Below are positions 21,859 to 33,062 of a DNA stretch of 64,000 nucleotides, one piece after another; the stretch's first letter is position 1; each line of letters starts with the position of its first letter. The notes beneath the pieces were generated by a model, which was given only the letters and a program-made list of their open reading frames with translations, made no database searches and was not told the origin of the DNA. Both the position numbers and the translations under genes were made by a program. The DNA lies in assembly GCA_963576735.1 (NCBI GenBank), contig OY755171.1, forward strand, positions 5,890,001 to 5,954,000. Direction: 5' to 3'. This DNA comes from Bedellia somnulentella (Eukaryota; Arthropoda; Insecta; Lepidoptera; Bedelliidae).

Positions 21859-21964
21859 TATGATTCACCATGTAAGCCATACATTCCCGAAGGTTAGCAG
21901 AGGGTCTAGGCGTAATAAGCTATAAACATAGATGTACTAAATACCTAGATATGTTTTATACAAG

Positions 21965-22460
21965 GAAACCCGCGCTTACGAGTGGCACTGATTGCGGCAG
22001 TTGTACGCACGCACACCACTAGAAATATATCCAAACAACACACCAAGAAATATATTTGAAATGTAAGCGAGATAGCAGCGAGATAGCACATTTCATAGCA
22101 AGCGCTAAAAAGAGACAAATATATTTTCTCTGCACCGACGTGAAATATGACCTTAAGACGACCGCTTGACACGCACAATATGCTTCTTCTATTTTTTGAC
22201 ACCTTACACCTAATTTATTATAAATTATAATTAAAACGTTGAAAATGTATAATACTTACTTATGATAAGTAATCCCGTCACTTTTAGTAGTTTTTTGACT
22301 ATAGTTTGTGCAAAATCTCATCACACACGACGGCATTCTCGATTATTTTGAGAAACAAACACGCCAAAACAAGTGAACGATCGCGACGGCAGCTAGTGTG
22401 CGACTAAAGTCAAGTGAGCTATTTAGCCCCCTTTTTAAGTGCCACTTATGAGCGCGCGTG
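21965..22460. repeat. Possible MITE with imperfect terminal inverted repeats
   Basis: ACCCGCGCTTACGAGTGGCAC at the left and AGTGCCACTTATGAGCGCGC at the right pair as imperfect inverted repeats of about 21 bp around a 450-bp interior. The interior is moderately GC-rich with no supported ORF. No clear target duplication and no second copy in the window. Confidence 0.4.
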
Positions 22461-22599
22461 ACTTATCTAAGGTTTTTTATTAGATATCTGTGGCTATAAA
22501 TGATATTTTGACATACATACGTCTACTCATGGCTTTCAAAAAGGAGTAGCAAGACCTTCAGACAATTTCTCATAGTTTTTGACGAAGGTAAGTGAAGGT

Positions 22600-22770
22600 A
22601 AAACAATCATAGTAAACCCAAATGGCTAAATTGCACTCATTCATGTGACAGTGTATTAGTACAAAAACGGCGACGACGAACTGTCACTGTCCAAGTAAAA
22701 AGTGGGTACTCTAAACACCAGGTGGCATTATCACGTGATCTTGAGAAGTATTGTGCCTCTGCCAACCCTT
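22600..22770 (+). mobile_element. SINE-A fragment
   Basis: CATGTGACAGTGTATTAGTAC, a GTGGGTACTCTAAACACCAGG block and GTGCCTCTGCCAACCC match the SINE-A body. The head and final 3' end are missing. Confidence 0.75.
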
Positions 22771-22837
22771 CCTTGACTTCCAAATGTGGCTGAATAATGT
22801 TTGAATCTAAAGATCTGGCCCCTTGGAATACATACAT

Positions 22838-22925
22838 ATACTCACGCCGTTAATTCCCATTGGGGTAGGCAGAGACTATCGATCGCCACTTCGTACGATC
22901 CTGGCAAACCTCTCTGGCCACTTGG
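22838..22925 (-). repeat. RTE-type LINE 3' terminal fragment
   Basis: CATATACTCACGCCGTTAAT and the TTCCCATTGGGGTAGGC block with GACTATCGATCGCCAC form a well-preserved 3' end. On the minus strand it ends like SINE-B (CTACCCC ... GTGAGTATATG). Confidence 0.75.
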
Positions 22926-23387
22926 AATAGCAAGTTATATTTAGTCCCCATTAATAATACAAGAGCACAAAGTAATACAAACAAAATATCTGCTTTATTG
23001 ACATTACTGTCCTTTTTTAAACTAATATAAAAAACACAATAAACAAAACTTATTTTTTTAACTATTATTTTGTAATTTATGAAAAAGATACAGTGACAAC
23101 AAATTCGATTGATAATTGGAACGTGAAATCTGAAGTGGTTTCCTCCCCTGCGACTTGCCTCCAGTTATTTGCACTGAAAGGGTCGCATCAAGTGACAATT
23201 AGTAATGAATCGATGGAAACAGATTTATTGATTACAATACTGTATAAATTTACTGACTTTGGTGATATAAGCGGGAATGAATAAAACCTAATGATCTTGT
23301 TTTGGTGACAACTATAGAATAATTTTCTACAAAAAAATAAGTAGTCAATTACATACATACATACATACAATATAATTTGTATGTTTT
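22926..23387. other. Unassigned AT-rich DNA
   Basis: A 63-residue ORF at 23093-23284 shows no motif. A short (CATA)n run lies at 23352-23368. Confidence 0.45.
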
Positions 23388-23515
23388 TGGCATGAAAACT
23401 GTGGGGATTATTACTAATAAAGGAAAGAATAATTTCGACACTGGCGGGGTTCGAACCAGCGACCTCGGGTATTCGCCCCCGTCGCTCTGCCAATTGAGCT
23501 ACAGCGTCAATGGCG
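23388..23515 (-). mobile_element. SINE-C copy, single orientation
   Basis: The minus strand has a tRNA-like head (TAGCTCAATTGGCAGAGCG, B box GGTTCGAACCC) followed by GTGTCGAAATTATTCTTTCC and a GGGGATTATT tail ending CATGAAAA. Unlike the copies at 28, 46 and 53 kb it has no inverted partner. Confidence 0.85.
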
Positions 23516-23519
23516 TTCT

Positions 23520-24405
23520 TGTAGTAACGAACGGCCAAGCCACATATTTTGACTAAGGTGTAGAGTTTGTGAAGTTAGGCCTTGTAGAATTAGGGCGTGT
23601 AGTGTTAGAAGCTTGGCTCTACATGAGATCTGATAACTTTTTGACAGTGCGAGTTACATGGGCTCGTCTTGGCAACATTTTACATGAAAATGTTTTTGGT
23701 GGGAGAGAGCAGAACCGCTTCCACGATAACGTGTTGCTTGCTCTGACACTCAATTTTCTACTAAGCACTTTACTGTCCCGTTTAATTTAATGTACTATTT
23801 CATTTTAGTAGAACCAGCTTTATAATTTTGGCATTCTTGCATGATAATATTTTGCTAAGATGGAAATCAACATTTTGTTTTGTCTTCTTGTGGAAGGAAC
23901 ATTTTGTGTTTAATATCCTATAATTAAATATGTGTTGTTCTCTCAAAATACAACCAAAACATTAAAAAAAACTTTATGAAGGTAGGTAGAGATTATCACT
24001 TATCTGCACTCTCATTTTTTTATTAGTAGTACAATATAAAACGTCGGCATTTAAAATCTAGCAAGTTAAACGTACTTACTTACGAAAATATTTTCTTTGG
24101 ATCAGAAGCTAGTCAATTACCAACTAAGTCACAAATATGTCATTTAATATTAAATCAAATCAAACCAAATATAGTTTATTCAGTAAAGATACAATAAGAC
24201 TTATGCTAATACATAGAAAAAAAAACATATAAGACTACTTGATCATTATTAAAATGCTGAGACTGCACTAGGTTGAACCTGTATCACAGTCATCAGATTC
24301 AAATAGATAGGATATAGTAAAGTGTGGTATCACATCGATATACAAAGTAATTCCAAATCTTTTAGGTATTCATACGTTTCCCATTGAAATATGTGTATTT
24401 AAAAT
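23520..24405. other. Unassigned DNA
   Basis: A 73-residue plus-strand ORF at 23569-23790 lies in a slightly GC-richer patch but shows no recognisable motif. Confidence 0.45.
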
Positions 24406-24409
24406 TACA

Positions 24410-24520
24410 TACATATACTCACGGTTATAAATCCCTAAAAGAGGTAGCCAGAGCTTTGGAATAAGAAATTCCTCAGCCACTTTTGGGGGACACAGTGGGG
24501 AAAAGGTGGTAATAATGTGA
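24410..24520 (-). mobile_element. SINE-B 3' half
   Basis: CATATACTCACGGTTATAAATCC, AGAGGTAGCCAGAGC and CCTCAGCCACTTTTGG are the 3' half of the family. The 5' half is absent, which is unusual for a simple 5' truncation only in stopping mid-element. Confidence 0.8.
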
Positions 24521-24697
24521 ACATGCTAACACTTGTAGCTAGTGTTAGAGTTATCCGTTATTTGGTATAAATGAGTATAAAAATTTGCTTCATTCAAACA
24601 TGAACTGTATAGATGAACTGCAAGTTATGTACATAAATGTATTTTTAACAGGATTTCTAATAAATGTGTATTTTTAATATTGTATTTTAAACTCAAA

Positions 24698-24845
24698 AGC
24701 CATATATCCCCGAAGGCGAAGGAGCTGGCAGAGTTACAAATACTTCTGAACATCATGGGACTTTGTCACCTGGTGTTCAGAATAACCACGTTTTGCTTGG
24801 ACAGTGTACTCACGTGATAGGGGGCAAGCCTATCGCCGTTTTGTG
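24698..24845 (-). mobile_element. SINE-A 3' half
   Basis: Contains CATATATCCCCGAAGG, CATGGGACTTTGTCACC, TGTACTCACGTGATAGGG and ATCGCCGTTTTGTGCG. It has a small insertion in the CCCCGAAGG hairpin (GCGAAGGAG) and no tRNA head. Confidence 0.8.
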
Positions 24846-24891
24846 CGATTATATTTTAAGTATTGTATTTTATATTATATATATACAATGT

Positions 24892-24893
<2 letters not shown>

Positions 24894-24935
<42 letters not shown>
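24894..24935. repeat. (TA)n microsatellite
   Basis: About 20 uninterrupted TA units, preceded by more imperfect TA repeats from about 24870. Confidence 0.95.
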
Positions 24936-24939
<4 letters not shown>

Positions 24940-25349
24940 AAAACAAGAAAACCTGTCTTGGAAAAACATAGTAAAAGTTCATATTTAAAGCCCAACTCTT
25001 TTATTGCTTCCATAACACAACTCAGTGCGAGAGCCACAACATAACTTGTTCCATTAGATCCAACTTATGTGTTGTAAGAGATAGCTTACTTCGGACGAAT
25101 TTTTAAAAGTTACCTCCCTCATGCCAACTTCGTGGTAATTTAAATTGGGATTAGGTTACTGTTTTCGAAATGGTCATTGTGTTTCGTTAGGTATGTCCAC
25201 CAAAGACTTTTAACTTAATAATCAGGCTCCTTAAAGAATTAACTATGCAGTATTAAAAATTTATTAAGTAACAAACATAATATATATATATGATGCATAC
25301 CTTACGAGAGTGAAACATGTGCATTATATGGTATATATAAAAAAAGAAT
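24936..25349. other. Unassigned DNA
   Basis: No gene or repeat seen. Confidence 0.45.
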
Positions 25350-25562
25350 CATTTGCTGTGTAGTGTCAGCTTAGAATAGCAATATCCCATTTCTTCCAAT
25401 GGGTGTTCGTAAGAAGATTGGGCTTAAGTGATTTTTGAGCGCATAAGCATTCATTTTGCGATATTCTACCCAAATAACTTTCAAAAGTATCAGAAGAATT
25501 TTCTGATTCTGAAGCTCTGGCTACCCCTTTTTGGGATTTATAGCCGTGAGTATATGAATGTT
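25350..25562 (+). mobile_element. SINE-B copy with internal deletion
   Basis: Starts GCTGTGTAGTGTCAGC and ends CCGTGAGTATATGAATG. The GGTTGGAGACCCATCACC part is lost or scrambled (GCGCATAAGCATTC). Confidence 0.8.
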
Positions 25563-25584
25563 TAAATGTTTAAAGAACGTGACG

Positions 25585-26100
25585 ACGTGATAGCTCAATC
25601 GGTAGAATACCGGTTATCGTGCAAACGACTAGTGTTCAAATCCAAGGGCTCATAATGAAAACCAGTTCCAATGAAAAATTATGACTGATATACTTATACA
25701 CAAATCAGAAATTACTGATTGTGGGCCCAATTTAGCGAAACAATTTCTTTAAATTATTGTATGAATACTGTATATGTGAGCTAAATAAAAACATTCTTTT
25801 CTTTTTTTTTTAATCCCGGGTCGGGCCTACATCAATTTGTCTTTTCTAAAGACAAATGTGTGGTTAATGTATTACCTTACCGTTTTTAACGGTGAGGGAA
25901 AACATTGCGAGGAAACCCACATTGCTGAGTTGTACTAAGTCATGTGACAGTGTATTTGTACAAAACGGCGACATTCCTGTCCCCTAACACGTGAGTATAC
26001 TGTCCATGCAAAACGTGGGTACTCTGAACACCAGGTGACAAAATCATCAGCCAACCCATTCGGGGATATTCGGTGTGAACGTTTATGTTTATGTTATGTT
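25585..26100 (+). mobile_element. SINE-A copy split by a short insertion
   Basis: The tRNA-like head (GTGATAGCTCAATCGG ... GTTCAAATCC) breaks after AATCC and the SINE resumes at AATCCCGGGTCGGGCC near 25813. AATCC repeated at both junctions looks like a short target duplication. The insert of about 175 bp ends GCTAAATAAAAACATTC and a T-rich run, like the 3' end of a processed or LINE-derived sequence. The rest of the SINE continues to GTGAACGTTTATG. Confidence 0.75.
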
Positions 26101-28080
26101 TAAAAAATTAAGGCAATTGCATTAAATTAAAAATATTGTTTTGTGAAGGACCTGGCATTACGTTTGAATCACAAACAATCAAAATCCAGATTTACCAAAG
26201 ACCTAACCTCTTTAACGAATCAAATTTGACTACTATTCATATTGAAATGGAACATGAAAATGTTGAATACTTAAAGAAATCCAAGGTGGTCGGGCATTCA
26301 ATTGGGGCCTTTGAGTGAATGGTGTCTGATTGTGAACGTGAGGGCGCGGTTTGATTTGCGCCTCGATTCAGCCGTAAGATGTCGCTGCTGTAATTCGCAA
26401 GTCGGATGCATTGGGAACGTCTTAGCTCGGAGTTGGGGATGCGATGAGCTGCAAAAGCGGAAATAGATAATATATTACACAGTATTATTATTTTTTGTAT
26501 TTTTTTTGTAGTGGTTTCTATACAGCTTTCGGTACTGCGCTTCAATCATTTTTTATTTTCCTTTTGGTCTTGTTTATCGTGTGATTTTTACTAATTTTAT
26601 TTTCTAATCAGTAATTTATCGCCACAATATACCCTAATAACTGAATTAACCAAAACGCAAAGCAAAATTGAGATAGTGCTAGATAAAAAAGATACTCCAA
26701 CCGTACCATAAAATTGCGCGGAACAGTTAGTAAGTTTTAATTGAAAAAACAAACTTGGTAGCTCGGAGGTAAGAGCACCGCCTTCGATGCAGCGAAGCAT
26801 TAGTAAGAATACGAGCTTGACTTCCATTTTTTTCTTAAATTACTAGTTAATTATATTTATCAAGGTTATCACAAGTGTGACAAGGAACAAAGTAATAAAC
26901 CCTTATGGCCATATTTGCGCTAAGTGGCGATATAACTGGCCTAGCCCGTATAACGTGAACATGATTGACCTGATAAAATTTGGTACTTTTTACCATATGG
27001 ACTAAATGTTACGTAAAGTTTAAAATGATTAATATGTATGTCTGCCACCAGTTTGGAGTTTTACGGTTATATTGAAGCACTATACTCGCTGTCTTACACT
27101 GATGGAGTCACGTTTTCAGACGTGCAGATGCGGTTTTAAGAATTTTTGTCCGTCCCACTGACGTCTTTAGTTTAAAAATTCTGTGTTCACTTTTTACTTA
27201 TATCTAAATGGAACTGCCTGTTTTGATTAACAGTTGGGCGGTAAGTAATGGGTTTCTTGTTGAGAACTTTCAATTCTATTCAAACATCATTTCATCATTC
27301 ATTAAATTTAACCACAAAAGGCTTTAATCGGAAATCCAATAGATATTAATTAACGTAATTTCGCCAAATTTACGGTCGCGGCACAGTCTTTCCGCTTCTT
27401 TATTTATAAAACAAATCACAAACACGAAGAAGGTCCAAAACCAAAGAGGTTTAATTAAATTACTTCAATGATCACTCTTTGTTATTCTTCAACACGATCT
27501 CCGATTTACAAAATAATGCCAACCTTTCTTCAAAAACAGACCCACTCGCGACTCTTTATAACTTAAATTCTCGACCCTCGTTAAGGTCACAAAGAGAATG
27601 ATATAGAGACAGTTCTCCTAATTTTAACCTTTGAACCTTTTTCGTGTCTCATTTCGGGTCGAGTTCGGATGGTGTCTGCTAAAACTCCTTTGTTTTTTTT
27701 TTTCCAAAACCAATTTCAATTTTATCACTCAGGATTTTCATGACATGAATACAGCTGCCGTTAGATTCCGAAGTTGTCACGACCATCTTGATGTTATCGT
27801 TCCATTTTCAAAGTGCTCCACTTTTATCTTTTTGAGTCATATTTTTAATGCTGTAAAAGTTCTTTTGCGGAATATTTAGTCTCATTCAAGTTTTTAATAC
27901 TTTTCTTACATTTTGATTTAAATGGTGACTAGCTAGCTTATGCCAGTAATTGTATAAAATACAATATACAGTGATTATATAAAAGTATATTATTAGTTTT
28001 ATATGTATCAATTTGATCTAGAATTATGTGATTTTCATAAGTGATTTTACCTAGATACAATTAATTTAAATCTTTTTGTT
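26101..28080. other. Long stretch without recognised gene; tRNA-like relic near 26756
   Basis: GGTAGCTCGGAGGTAAGAGC at about 26758 looks like a tRNA-like A-box region, but the B box is decayed. The patch 26290-26460 is GC-richer with no motif-bearing ORF. The rest is AT-rich and featureless. Confidence 0.4.
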
Positions 28081-28084
28081 AATG

Positions 28085-28340
28085 AAAACCTCATGTGGGG
28101 ATTATTACTAATAAATAAAGAATAAATAAAGGAAAGAAAAATTTCGACACAGGCGGGAATCGAACCCGAATACTTAAACGTGTAAAAGAAATAAAGGATA
28201 GAAGAATTTCGCGCTGGCAGCCATTGACACGGTGGCTCAATTGGCAGAGCGTCGGGGCGTATACCCGAGGTCGCGGGTTCGATTCCCGCCTGTGTCGAAA
28301 TTTTTCTTTCCTTTATTTATTCTTTATTTATTAGATACAA
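28085..28340. mobile_element. SINE-C head-to-head inverted dimer
   Basis: The minus-strand copy (28085-28168: tail and B box) faces a plus-strand copy (about 28221-28340). The plus copy's head at 28226-28296 folds as a tRNA: acceptor GACACGG/CTGTGTC, D-arm GCTC/GAGC, anticodon stem TCGGG/CCCGA, and T-stem GCGGG/CCCGC with a TTCGATT loop. Position 33 is C instead of T and the flanks are SINE body, so it is a SINE head rather than a functional tRNA gene. Confidence 0.85.
28108..28334. repeat. 61-bp perfect inverted repeat
   Basis: 28108-28168 and 28274-28334 are exact reverse complements over 61 bp with a 105-bp spacer. Both arms are SINE-C B box plus tail, so a transcript across them could form a long perfect hairpin. 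Confidence 0.95.
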
Positions 28341-28425
28341 TTAATTTTAAAATATCTCATTTGACTTTTATAATACCAATATAATCGCCGATGGATCTCT
28401 AGCTAAATCGCCGAACAATCTCCAA

Positions 28426-28640
28426 CAGCCGTGGCCGAGTGGATAGGTGACTAGCTTCTCGGTCCGGAGGTCGCGGGTTCGATCCCCGCTGAGAGCATCA
28501 TTTATGTGATGAGCATAAATGATTGTTTCTTAGTCTTGGATGTTATTTATATGTGTATTATATAATATTAAATATATCGTTGAGTTAGTATCCCATAATA
28601 CAAGTTCTACTTAGTTTGGGGCTAACTTGATCTGTGTAAT
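28426..28640 (+). mobile_element. SINE-D copy, full length
   Basis: Head with A box TGGCCGAGTGG (28432-28442) and B box GGTTCGATCCC, then ATGTGATGAGCATAAATG, TTTCTTAGTCTTGGATG, AGTTTGGGGCTAACTTG and ATCTGTGTAAT. It serves as the reference for the fragments at 8142, 16553 and 47931. The head resembles a class-II type tRNA start (GCCGTGGCCGAGTGG), as in tRNA-Ser or tRNA-Leu. Confidence 0.88.
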
Positions 28641-29339
28641 ATGTCCATATATATTTATTATTTATTTATTTATTATTAAAAGAAACCCAGAACTTTCGTT
28701 TCTTAGGACACTTGTGGAAGAAATGAGCTAGTGCTATTCAAAACTGACATTGCTAAAAGGACAAAACACAATTTCATATTTCCTTGTAGCAAAGTTAATA
28801 AATAATGCAAGTTACACTGAATAAAACAAGGAACCACTAAAGTGTAGCTCGAGGTCCAGGAATTATACTTAAGGGATTGTATTATGAAAGTAATAAAAAG
28901 GAAAACCGCCAACAATGGGTTAGGTTGTAGAGTTACTGCGACTTCGTGAACGGAAACCTAATGGTTTGTGTACATTTGTGTTGCTGAAATATTTTGGTTG
29001 GGGCTGTAAAAGATGTGTTTTATAGGTACAAGTTAATGGATACCTTTTATGTATTTTTATGCACGAAAAGCCTGTTAGTAGATTTAATCAAAGAAGTTTA
29101 GCAGGAGTGATGGGAAGCGTAAATATATTTTTTTATAATTAAAGACATTGCCACAAATATGAATTAATGGCTAAGTAATTAGGCGTGAATATAATTGTTC
29201 TTTCTATGGATAACTTGTCAAAATTATTACAACCATATTAGTATAAAAATGTTGACTATGTGCATTTTATTGAACCTCAACATCTTGTTACCGATGCGTT
29301 AAAAAATGTACTGCCTATCTTGACTATTTTCAAAACAAA
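28641..29339. other. Unassigned AT-rich DNA
   Basis: No supported gene. The 70-residue minus-strand ORF at 28703-28915 has no motif. Confidence 0.45.
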
Positions 29340-29625
29340 TCCTATTAATATTATAAATGTAAAAGTTCAAATGTTTGTGTGTTCTAGGCAAAAGTGGAGT
29401 TTGAGGAGAGGAGCCTCCTCAAACTCCACTACAGTACAAAATGTATATGAATGATATTTGGCAGAATGCTAGATAATTACCCAAATTATAACATAGGATA
29501 CTTTTATCCCGGGAAAAATTGATCAATAAAATATTCACGCCGGATTGAACTAAGAGTACCAGAAAAAACGCCTTAAGCTTAATCATAAGCAAATTGGACA
29601 GTACGAAGTCTGTTGGGTCAGCTAG
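29340..29625 (+). mobile_element. Short Helitron-like element
   Basis: Starts TCCTATTAATATTATAAATG after an A and ends GTACGAAGTCTG..GGTCAGCTAG, the same terminus as 38621-39010. The base after CTAG is A, not the expected T. Contains a GGAGTTTGAGGAG/CTCCTCAAACTCC inverted repeat at about 29397-29425. No coding capacity. Confidence 0.6.
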
Positions 29626-30189
29626 ACTCTAATAAATTAAAAATTGTGAAAATTTCAGTGGGCAAACATCGATTACAAAAAACATTCAATATTCAGAGAA
29701 GCAACGTTTAAAATTGGAATAAATTTCCTATCTAGCGTCGTCGCCGAGCGTTATCGTAATTCGTTTATCGATTTTTAGCACTTTTTTAAATCGTTTTCCA
29801 TCAGATTTCTATTGGAAAGCTTAGCAAAAAATTGTATTCTTTTTTTTTCGATAAACATAAAGAACCGATTGCAAAAAGTCAAATCATAACCGTTTCTTTC
29901 TATGCATAATATGTAAAGTTAAGCAGCAAATGGCATGGAATGAAAATACATCTTTTCCCCTACCCCCTCCCAAATTCTCTAGCTACCCCTTTTTGGGCCA
30001 CAGACCATCGTATCGATTGTGCTTTTACACCGATATAAAAATAAAGAGTTCTATAGTATATTAAATTTTTGAATGTAAATAAAACCACATAATTAAAGCA
30101 GGCTTTTGAACACCTATTCTTTAAAGGCGTCGATGACGCTCGTTTTTCGCGATGCATACGCAGGACGCATGCAAGCAGGTCCGACGCAA
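29626..30189. other. Unassigned DNA
   Basis: The 121-residue minus-strand ORF at 29960-30325 overlaps the next repeat and shows no known motif. Confidence 0.4.
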
Positions 30190-30537
30190 CCTGTCCATTA
30201 ACGTGAGAAAATACAGTTAAAAAAACTGGTAAACACGCTTTCCAAAACAATTTTAAAACAATACCCAATATAAATTGAAAATCATGAAAAAGCGTAAATG
30301 GCTCGATAAACGAAGAATATGGCACAAGGCGTATCCCATAGTACCGAATCGTTTGAAATTATTTTTCTGGCGACCCTAATCAGGATAATGGGGTGCACCT
30401 ATGAAATTACTATATTATCTTTGATTCTTGATACGTGCACAAATTTTGAATTAAATCGGTCCGCTTAAAGTGGGATGGTTTAAAAAGTCGGAGTACATAC
30501 ATACATACAGGTGAAGCTAATATAAGCTTGTTAAAAA
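30190..30537 (+). repeat. Interspersed repeat, second copy of the 19330 family
   Basis: ATCGTTTGAAATTATT, CTGGCGACCCTAATCAGG, TAAAGTGGGATGG and ACAGGTGAAGCTAATATAAGC match 19330-19830. Its left part (AATACCC...AAAAAGCG) matches that copy only in inverted order relative to the GATAAAC word. Confidence 0.6.
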
Positions 30538-31959
30538 AGCACACCATGCTACGATGCATAATTCAGAATTGCAGATCGGCGGTGCGTTTGAAAAACGAAG
30601 TATGTAAAGGCCCTAAGATATTAACATACTCACGGTGTACCATGACCTCAATCTGATGCTCTAGTTGTTCTTTGCAAATTCTAAACTTGTCCCAATTTAG
30701 AACTTCTCCTTCTTAATAGTCAAAACAATAGGAGAAACTTTTCTTATCATTGTCGCTCAACCTAATTCAGCTACAAAACATTTCCTTAATTAACATCTCA
30801 CGAACATTTCTTTGTTTCAAGTGCTGACAATTTGCAGCTCAGAGTAGCGAAGCTGCTGTACCTAGAGCAATGCTGACATAATCTTTTATGTACACCGTCT
30901 TCGCGAGTTTCGCGGCGAATTTAAAATGTGCAAATGTAAAACCATTACAATTCTTTGTATAAAACTAAAGTTGAACTTTGAGCTTCTCATTTTGTGTGCT
31001 CCTTTTTGTCGGCTATCAAAAGTTTGTTTAGAACTTTCTGATTTACGGGAGTCGGGATCACGAGCCAAGACTTTTGAATGTTGAAACGAAATACATAAAA
31101 TTGTCTGTCTCGTTTTATTTTATGTTCAGAGAAAGAATGCGATATACTATTTCAAATTTCAGCTGGTATTGGTTTATGCATATGATGTGAATAAATTCTA
31201 TACAGATGAAAACGTGTCTGAAGTAGTTCTCGATTACTTCTTGATTTTCTTTTAAGTCGGTTTCTTTCTTTTTTATTGAACAATAAAATACTCGCATATG
31301 GAAATTGTATTGCTAATTCAAAGTTGATACGCCGTGCATCTGAAAACATTTGGCAGAGGTACTATTTTAACTTCACTTGAATGTGTCATAACAGTCAATA
31401 TTTTTGCAAGGCTAACTGAATCGTAGTTGCACTGATTTGGGATCTTTATATTTAATATAAGGTCAAACTTAGTATTAAGGACTATACAGGAGCACCTGTA
31501 TATTTGTTTTCTTCCGAGTTTACTTTGTTATAACGAATATATGTCATTTATTTTCTCATAGAAAATAATTTCATGTGCTGTTCATTACGTTATCTTTTTA
31601 CATTATTTCATAATTATATACAATGTTATAGATTTTAAATATTACTTTATTAAATTTATCAAAATCTCACAAAGCAAGTCACGCTGTGTACACAGTTAAG
31701 GTGCTTTTACTGAAATTTTTTGTTTTTTGAAAAGCCATTATGTATATTAATGTAATTGTACTATTTGTGTGCCTTAAGTTAAATAAATAAATAAATATAG
31801 TATAATCTTTAATTTCAAAGGTATACTATTGCGTATTCGATTTTTGGCACAATAAGTTTAAAGCATAACAAGTTGTGGGACACCATTTAACTTACTTGGG
31901 ATAAGTTTTAAGTTAATATAAAGTTTACTAACATAAACTTACTTCAAAACATAAATACA
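30538..31959. other. Long AT-rich stretch, nothing recognised
   Basis: No supported gene. An (AAAT)n-like tract at 31780-31798 follows GTGTGCCTTAAGTT and could be a LINE-type 3' end, but no coding relic precedes it. Confidence 0.4.
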
Positions 31960-32011
31960 TACCGAGGTAAACATATACTCACAGCTATAATAACCAAGAT
32001 ATTTTTTTTAC

Positions 32012-32255
32012 TTGCTGTGTAGTGTCGGCTTAGAATAACACTACCCCATTTCTGCCAGTGGGTGTTCGTAAGAGGCGACTAACGGTATTGGGGCTTTTAA
32101 GGGTTTATTGAGCGATGCGGTTGGAGACCCATCACCAACATCCTTTATTTTGCCATCTTTTCCCCGCTCAACTTTCCAAAAGTGGCTGAGGAACTTCTAG
32201 TTCCTTAGCCCTGGCTACCCCTTCTAGGGATTTATAGCCATGCGTATATGTATGA
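32012..32255 (+). mobile_element. SINE-B copy, full length
   Basis: One of the cleanest copies: GCTGTGTAGTGTCGGC, GTAAGAGGCGACTAACGG, GCGATGCGGTTGGAGACC, CTTTCCAAAAGTGGCTG, CTGGCTACCCCTTCTAGGG and a GCGTATATGTATGAATG tail. Confidence 0.92.
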
Positions 32256-32274
32256 ATGTTTTTTAAAAAAACAG

Positions 32275-32420
32275 CAATGTAGTGTTGATTTAGAATAACA
32301 CAAGCCCATTTGTTTTCTTGGGTGCACGTAAGAGGCGATTTAGGGGATTAATGCGTTTGATGTGATCTTTGGGTGATGTATTTGTAGACCTTTTACCAAT
32401 AATAATTGTTTTACAGCGAC
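32275..32420 (+). mobile_element. SINE-B copy, 5' part only
   Basis: GCAATGTAGTGTTGATTTAG, CACGTAAGAGGCG and ATGTATTTGTAGACC are a diverged 5' half directly behind another copy, running into a SINE-A. Confidence 0.65.
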
Positions 32421-32424
32421 AGCC

Positions 32425-32600
32425 GTAATAGCTCAGTAGGTTGAATGCCTACCAATTTATCTTTTCTAAAGACATATGAGTACACCATCCAAGCAAAAGG
32501 TGGGTACTCTGAACACCAGGTGACAATGTCACGTGATGTTCAAAAGTATTAGAACCCCTGCCAAGCCCTTCGGGGGTAAACAGCGTAGATGGTTGATTTG
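32425..32600 (+). mobile_element. SINE-A copy with two internal deletions
   Basis: The head (CCGTAATAGCTCAGTAGG) jumps to CCAATTTATCTTTTCTAAAG, skipping the B box. CATATG then jumps to AGTACACCATCCAAGC. It ends at CCCTTCGGGGGTAAACAGCG. Confidence 0.75.
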
Positions 32601-33062
32601 AGTAATTTATTTTCCTTACAAAAATATCTAATTTTGAAGTTCTGGTTACCCGTTTTAATAAATTAATGAAATTAACATTATAAATAACAAATCAAAACAA
32701 AATCTTTTACATATTTCATCCCACTCAAGTCGAAAGTGCTTCGGATATTGTTTCTTCGGTAAGCCGCTCTCAAGATTATACGTCTGTATGGTAAACCAAC
32801 TCCGATCTAACTTTGGAACGCCAACTTTCCGTACATACCAAATACAAATGTACGATGAATAAAATATTGAATTTTAATAAGATTTGAAAGCGACTCCCTC
32901 GCGCAACAGATCGAAGCTGCGCCGCAAATCTTCCGTCACAAAATGAACCTTTACAAAGATTGTGAGAACGTTATGAATATTGTAGTATGACTATAAGTTG
33001 ATATTTAAGAAAGTTACGAGTATATACATATATTGAGTGAATATACAAGATAAACAGAAAAA
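32601..33062. other. Unassigned DNA
   Basis: No gene seen. A slightly GC-rich patch around 32880-32940 has no motif. Confidence 0.45.

Noticed and set aside
23188..23538. 116-residue minus-strand ORF
   Set aside because: Its N-terminal part is a translation of the SINE-C tRNA head (AQLAERRGRIPEVAGSNPA), a common artefact of such repeats.
26756..26825. tRNA gene
   Set aside because: Only the A-box side is tRNA-like; the B box and stems do not fit.
28226..28296. Functional tRNA gene (clover-leaf with all stems)
   Set aside because: The sequence is embedded in SINE-C body and tail, T33 is replaced by C, and similar heads occur at 23, 46 and 53 kb with the same tail.
28426..28500. Functional tRNA gene of the Ser/Leu type
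   Set aside because: It is followed by the SINE-D body found at 16553 and 48194; the head is not closed by a proper acceptor stem.
29960..30325. 121-residue minus-strand ORF as a gene
   Set aside because: It overlaps the dispersed repeat at 30190-30537 and has no recognisable domain.
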